A program made the position numbers and the translations under genes. Source: Beroe ovata (taxonomy: Eukaryota; Ctenophora; Nuda; Beroida; Beroidae). From it: 10,181 nucleotides of DNA. The DNA lies in contig CAMPET010000012.1 of assembly GCA_946803715.1 (NCBI GenBank), positions 235,546 to 245,726 on the forward strand, given 5' to 3'. Under the pieces are notes generated by a model. It saw only the letters and a program-made list of their open reading frames with translations. It did no database searches and was not told the origin of the DNA. This document shows, piece after piece, positions 6,191-10,181 of this stretch (the first letter of the stretch is position 1; each line of letters opens with the position of its first letter).

Positions 6191-6604
6191 CACAATTGTA
6201 ATTCCTACGAGGGTAGGGAGATAAACAACAAATAAAAATGGCTAGACTTACCAGGTTTTTGAGAGGAACGGGTCAATCTGCAGATCAATTAATGTCAATC
6301 TGCAGATCAATCATGTTTTTAATCATTTCGGAATCTGTCAGATTTCATTTGCATTCAATTTTATCACATGTGCAATTTTGTCTGGCGATGCTAAACCGCT
6401 GATGCAAGCCGCGCCGGCTTGCGTCTGAGAATAAGTTTGGGCCGCGCGCCGCGCGCGCAAAACGAAGTTCTAGACAGGATCTATATCATCGATAGACAAA
6501 TGCAATTCAATGAAGGCGCACTGCGCGCGATGCGCGCAAGAAATAGAGGTCAGATATAAAATCTGACAAACAAATGCATAGGTGATTTTAAGCGGCGCGC
6601 GCGT
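6181..6604. promoter_or_regulatory. CGCG-rich palindromic cluster, candidate divergent promoter or CpG island
   Basis: Patches of dense CpG at 6181-6190, 6404-6422, 6441-6458, 6514-6538 and 6593-6604 stand out from AT-rich surroundings. The segment 6404-6422 is a hairpin: GCAAGCCG, loop CGC, CGGCTTGC. Its position between two divergent coding starts fits a shared promoter, but similar CGCG patches also occur inside GIT introns, so this is inference. Confidence 0.4.
6272..6315. repeat. 22-bp tandem duplication
   Basis: GTCAATCTGCAGATCAAT at 6272-6289 recurs at 6294-6311. The 22-bp period differs between copies only in its last four bases. Confidence 0.9.
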
Positions 6605-7028
6605 AATTTAAGAAAAAGTGGACAGATAACGTTTGGCGAGTAAAAATAACTTTTCACCCAAACTTGGTCGGGCTTGCCGTATATTGTATTATTGTTTAGA
6701 GCTCTATGAAGCGTCATGTCCAATTCATCATCAAGCACTTAGCACAACTCTTGAGTTGTTTTTACTTGGAAAGACAGTAATAAGCTATTATTAGAAATAC
6801 ATGATCAGAAATCCCAATACTCAGTTTCTCAGAGGCTTAGGGCCATGATGAAACAAAATATACTTCTCAACTTATAGACTGAGATAAATAGGCTTTGGAA
6901 GACATGTTCCAGGGTGAAGCCTCTACTTAGTATAATCTCTCCTTTATCTGTTTGTTCTTGGATGATTAGCATGTTACAAATTAAAGCTTTCATCCTGTTA
7001 ACTTCCAATTGAGTATTTTATTGTAGAC

Positions 7029-7118
7029 ATGGAAGAGTCTGTTGGTGAGGTTGCATCAAGAACAGCATCAGGGATTCCGCTCAAAGATCCTGATTCAATC
7101 AAGTTGTTTGTTGGACAG
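7029..7118 (+). CDS. CELF: CELF exon with first visible Met, up to RNP2 of RRM1
   Basis: It encodes residues 1-30, ending IKLFVGQ|gtaatc in phase 0. The ATG has G at -3 and +4. A plausible acceptor (tttattgtag|ac) sits two bases before the ATG, so a 5' exon, untranslated or coding, may exist upstream. The frame is open upstream only to a TAA at 6999, so no further coding can be shown. The boundary after KLFVGQ matches the one I recall in vertebrate CELF genes. Confidence 0.85.
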
Positions 7119-9976
7119 GTAATCAGTTATGGAGTTTGTAAATGATCTTTCCTTAAATACCTTTTCACTCTTTAATATTGTCCTTAATTCTTGTCAGACA
7201 GTTGAATTGCACTCTCAAACAGGTACCTAGAACCATGCAAGAAGATGATTTGAAACCAATTTTCTCAGAATATGGGCAGCTTTATGAGCTACTTATTTTG
7301 CGTGATAAGGCTTCAGGAACTCATAAGGGTATAAATTTGCTATATGATTTGATAACATACACTTGATTGAATGAAAACAATCGCCTAGTTCAGAAGGCCA
7401 TGCTGTCTTTCTTTTTGTAAGACCAAATTAATCAAGCTTCTGAACCTCAATGTTTGTGGTGTTTTCCAATACCTATATAACATTGGTAATGTTTATCTTC
7501 ACAAGAACTTGTGAAATGTCCCTTCGATCCTATGGTATCATGACTTCAATGTAGTGTCTCACATCTTGTGTGATGCAATGTTATTTTGTAGGTTGTGCAT
7601 TTGTGACGTTCTGTTCTCTGGAGTCTGCTGAAAATGCCCAACGTGGCTTACACGGCAATAAAGTCTTGCCTGGGGTATGTGTTAGTGCTTACTTATGTGT
7701 CTCTGAGTCTTGAGTCTGTGGAACAGTTTTATCCATGATAAAGTTTGATAAATGTTATTTTGTTACCAACAGTACTGATATACCTACAATAGTCAAACTG
7801 TTCTTCAGACAAAACTTGTAGCTAGTCAGTAGTCATTAGTTTTCATAATTTGTGTTAAACATCATTTCGCCTTATGGTTGAAACATTTTGTGTTCTATCT
7901 TTTGTATCAATAGGTTTCTGTGGAATCTGACAAGCTATTCTCTCTTTTTGTCAGATGAAATTGAAGTGTCTTGCGTTTCATAAGCGATTTGTGACACACA
8001 TAATTCAACAAAAAATTTTCAGATGACCCGACCTATTCAAGTGAAACCCGCCAATGCTGATGATGCTGCCAAGTTAGGTAAGCATTCGATCTTTCAGTAT
8101 CTCCTGTTATCGTCGCCTATCTGTTTGTATTTCATACTGTTCTGCATCTTTGAGCTCGAAACATGTTGCAGATAGGAAGCTTTTTATTGGTATGATAAGT
8201 AAACAAGCAACAGAGGGCGACATCCTCTCAATGTTCTCTCCGTTTGGCGAAGTTGAGGAGCAGAGTATCTTGAAGGATTCCAGCGGAAACAGCAAAGGTA
8301 TTTCGCTGTCACCTATTCCGAGAAGGCTGATATTTCCTTGACATTTTATTTGGGAAATGTTTGGATATAATATAATATGAGTTCGCTAATCTGGGATGGG
8401 TGTCGACGATTTCCCGTTGTCCACTGTTCAGTGCAAAACGAGTCATGATTGACTCAATTACAAAGGCACATCCGGGTTTCATTGGAAAATGACGTCTAAT
8501 TGCTCATCTCGAAGATGGCAATTCTGTCGCAGCTTTTCGAACAGTTATGATATGATGAGCTTGCTTTGAGCGTTTACATCACGACGTTGTAATGGACTAG
8601 CCTGTGAACAATCCAGCAGGCATTGCTTCGTCTAAAAGGGAATCACACTATTCGAATATTATGTGTCGTATAATATATCGGAATGTCGAAGAACTGAAAA
8701 TACCAGACACATTCCTAGCCCTTCCTATCATGATAAACATGACATGTCCAGTTCAGTAGCAATGTAGCATGGGGAAAACAGGCCCATATTATGATACATG
8801 TACTAGAATTAGCACTGAGTGAATCTTACTCGATAGGGATATATCATAGATTATCAGCGTATCGCAACTGATTCGTGTCTGTGCAAATTATTGTGACCGT
8901 CATATGATGATGGTTAGACCCTACTGTAGTTTGTATCCACAATTCTGATAATACTGATGTAGTTCTGCTGTCATAGGGCTGATATGAGAACTGCTGCAGT
9001 TGGTCCAAGCGCACAACTTATAACAGGTATTTAAATCAAGTTAAACACGATGGGAGAATTAGCGGAATTAGAGGTGTTGACAGGGCGCGCTGAATTAGAG
9101 AAGAGTCGGGAGACGTGCTGTCACGTGACAGAAAAGAGTTCCTTGAATCGATATAAATATGTCAGATATCACGGGATGTTTGTTTGTTGTATGTTTGCCT
9201 GTTTGGTTGTATGTTTGTTTGAATGTCTGTATTGGGATGTAATCTGCTGTAGATACCAATTCTGCAGATTGTATGTAAGATGTAGGGCTAAAGAGTAGCT
9301 CAAGTCTCAATTCGATGCCGGACTACGAGAGCAACTTCCTATAGTTGCAGAAATCTTACAACAGTAACATTCCCTGCATGCCAGATGCCTACTCAGCGAG
9401 CTATCGTATAATATATACCTTGTTATATCAGCCGGGTATATATTTCATATACGTATCCTGTACACTGAGTTTCAATGGGCAAGCGTTCACAGAAAATGTT
9501 ACATTTTCCTGGTTTAAGTTCTGTATTATCAACTGAAGTTTGCAATGAGTAGATAATAGATGATAATAGATATGCCGCTGGGGGACCGGTATTGAAATCA
9601 AGGAAATTGATCGGTTACCCGTTATTGTTCATCTCTTGCCAATATAACGAGCGGTGTGAATATGTCTATCACAACTGTCTGAACTCAGACAGAGACATGT
9701 ATAGCATATGATCAAGCGATTATAATACCTACCATTGGTAGAGGTGTGAGATGGTGATCATTGCAGTACAGTGCTTGATGATATGGGCATCAGACATCAT
9801 CAGTCTTAGCGAATACCAACACATCGTCTGAGAGTTTTACCCGATAATTGCCGTGAAAAACACTGCCAACCATCAACACTTGATATCATTTTGCAGGGTG
9901 TGCGTTTATCAAGTACAAATCAGCGAAAGATTGTCACAAAGCCATCAGATCCATGCACCATAGCCTTACCATGCAG
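7029..9976 (+). CDS. CELF: CELF/Bruno-like RNA-binding protein gene, exons for RRM1 and most of RRM2, 3' end outside window
   Basis: Segments are 7029-7118, 7223-7328, 7592-7674, 8023-8077, 8172-8297 and 9897-9976. They total 540 bases and encode 180 residues, all with GT-AG sites and matching phases. RRM1 has RNP2 KLFVGQ (25-30) and RNP1 KGCAFVTF (65-72). RRM2 has RNP2 KLFIGM (114-119) and RNP1 KGCAFIKY (153-160). The linker [14 protein letters not shown] (about 90-103) is diagnostic of CELF proteins. [12 protein letters not shown] and DLKPIF look most like the CELF3-6 group. Known family role: binding GU-rich RNA to control splicing in the nucleus and mRNA decay and translation in the cytoplasm. 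The end of RRM2, the divergent linker and RRM3 lie beyond the window. Confidence 0.96.
7223..7328 (+). CDS. CELF: CELF exon: RRM1 core
   Basis: Acceptor gcactctcaaacag, donor AAGG|gtataa. It encodes residues 31-65: [19 protein letters not shown], then [21 protein letters not shown] and LRDK are CELF RRM1 signatures. Ends in phase 1. Confidence 0.95.
7592..7674 (+). CDS. CELF: CELF 83-bp exon: RNP1 and end of RRM1
   Basis: Acceptor tgttattttgtag, donor CTGGG|gtatgt. It encodes residues 66-93, [11 protein letters not shown] to LHGNKVLPG. The 83-bp length equals that of the matching vertebrate CELF exon as I recall it. Two bases complete Gly66 and the exon ends in phase 0. Confidence 0.95.
7675..8022 (+). 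other. CELF intron 3, 348 bp
   Basis: Flanked by a strong GTATGT donor and AAATTTTCAG. It is T-rich with scattered TTGTGT and TGTTTT but no clear repeat. I see no further exon. Confidence 0.75.
8023..8077 (+). CDS. CELF: CELF 55-bp exon: RRM1-RRM2 linker
   Basis: Acceptor aaaaaattttcag, donor GTTAG|gtaagc. It encodes residues 94-111: [18 protein letters not shown]. Vertebrate genes have a 49-bp exon of the same phase here (MHHPIQMKPAD type). Confidence 0.93.
8172..8297 (+). CDS. CELF: CELF 126-bp exon: first half of RRM2
   Basis: Acceptor aaacatgttgcag, donor GCAAAG|gtattt. It encodes residues 112-153: [42 protein letters not shown] is nearly invariant in CELF1/2. Phases (2 bases in, 1 out) match the vertebrate 135-bp exon; this one is three codons shorter. 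Confidence 0.95.
8298..9896 (+). other. CELF intron 5, 1599 bp, splitting RRM2
   Basis: By far the longest CELF intron here, between RNP2 and RNP1 of RRM2. It contains the GU-rich element near 9177-9240 and an AP-1-like inverted repeat (GAGTCA-TGAT-TGACTC, 8440-8455). I tested its open frames for CELF-like or symmetric exons and found none convincing. Confidence 0.8.
9177..9239 (+). promoter_or_regulatory. GU-rich element, candidate CELF binding site in its own intron
   Basis: Positions 9177-9187 read TGTTTGTTTGT, the 11-mer GU-rich element known to be bound by CELF1 in mRNA 3' UTRs. It is followed by ATGTTTGCCTGTTTGG, TATGTTTGTTTG and TGTCTGT over about 60 bases. It is in sense orientation within CELF intron 5. 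Binding and autoregulation are inference. Confidence 0.5.
9897..9976 (+). CDS. CELF: CELF 80-bp exon: RNP1 and second helix of RRM2
   Basis: Acceptor atatcattttgcag, donor ATGCAG|gtacta. It encodes residues 154-180: [17 protein letters not shown] and SMHHSLTMQ. Its 80-bp length equals that of the vertebrate counterpart. The last strand of RRM2 (usually VVKFADT) must lie in the next exon, beyond the window. Confidence 0.94.
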
Positions 9977-10049
9977 GTACTATTATAGGGATGAATGACA
10001 GAGACATGCTTTGACTGAACTTAGAAAAACCAGTTCCATTTGTGCATCC

Positions 10050-10181
10050 GTCCACTCCCTCTCAATCCCTCACCTCACATTCCCCTAACCTCACATTCCC
10101 CCTCACCTCACACTCCCCCTCACCTCACACTCCCCCTCATCTCACACTCCCCCTCAACCCTCCACTCCCCTCACCTCACAT
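10050..10181. repeat. C-rich minisatellite in CELF intron 6
   Basis: Repeated 17-bp units of the type CCCTCACCTCACACTCC, with CTCATCTCAC and CTCAACCCTC variants, running to the window edge. The composition resembles the repeat at the left edge but the unit differs. Confidence 0.88.

Larger units (their letters stand above)
5647..7028. other. Intergenic region between divergent GIT and CELF genes
   Basis: The two coding starts face away from each other across about 1.38 kb. I see no gene in it. Short tandem duplications lie on the GIT side, a CG-rich palindromic cluster in the centre, and AT-rich sequence on the CELF side. Both promoters are presumably here or in unseen upstream non-coding exons; no TATA box or initiator can be assigned with confidence. 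Confidence 0.65.

Noticed and set aside
6550-6738. 62-codon minus-strand frame between the genes
   Set aside because: No Kozak or splice support and no known motif; part of it is the CG-rich patch.
9050-9298. 82-codon frame in CELF intron 5 as a possible extra exon
   Set aside because: No matching splice sites in phase, and its second half is the GU-rich repeat read as Cys-Leu-Val. Exons 5 and 6 join perfectly without it.

Overview
This window is eukaryotic and almost certainly comes from an invertebrate animal. It is AT-rich overall and has (CA)n microsatellites, minisatellites and short GT-AG introns. It carries two spliced genes of families with clear metazoan members, whose exons join in frame with consistent phases. 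The species cannot be read from the sequence. The proteins are rather diverged from the vertebrate ones I remember, and an early-branching animal such as a sponge is only a guess.

Left half, minus strand (5646 down to 85, continuing off the left edge). This is a GIT-family gene, a G-protein-coupled-receptor-kinase-interacting ArfGAP scaffold. I reconstructed 15 coding exons from splice sites, phase and remembered family motifs. They total 1530 bases, or exactly 510 codons with no internal stop. The order is ArfGAP zinc finger, ankyrin repeats, Spa2-homology repeats SHD1 and SHD2, an acidic tyrosine-rich linker, then a leucine-zipper-like coiled coil. The paxillin-binding C-terminus lies outside the window.

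Middle (5647-7028). About 1.4 kb separates the two coding starts of this head-to-head pair. I see no gene here. It holds a 16-bp and a 22-bp tandem duplication, a 6-bp-stem hairpin, and a cluster of CGCGCG-rich palindromes that may mark a promoter or CpG island.

Right half, plus strand (7029-9976, continuing off the right edge). This is a CELF/Bruno-like RNA-binding protein gene. Six coding exons encode 180 residues: a complete RRM1 and most of RRM2. Exon lengths of 83 and 80 bp and the phases match those I recall for vertebrate CELF genes. A 1.6-kb intron splits RRM2 and holds an exact 11-mer of the GU-rich element bound by CELF proteins.

The proteins have separate jobs: GIT acts in focal-adhesion and Arf/Rac signalling, CELF in splicing and mRNA decay. 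The sequence suggests a possible regulatory link. Long (UG)n tracts, typical targets of CELF and TDP-43 proteins, lie just downstream of two GIT 5' splice sites, and the CELF gene carries GU-rich elements in its own intron.

One part of the assembly looks unsafe. An 80-bp segment covering the end of a GIT exon is duplicated around a CA repeat next to an N at 1269. Both window ends are C-rich minisatellites. No rRNA, tRNA, CRISPR array or transposon coding sequence was recognised.
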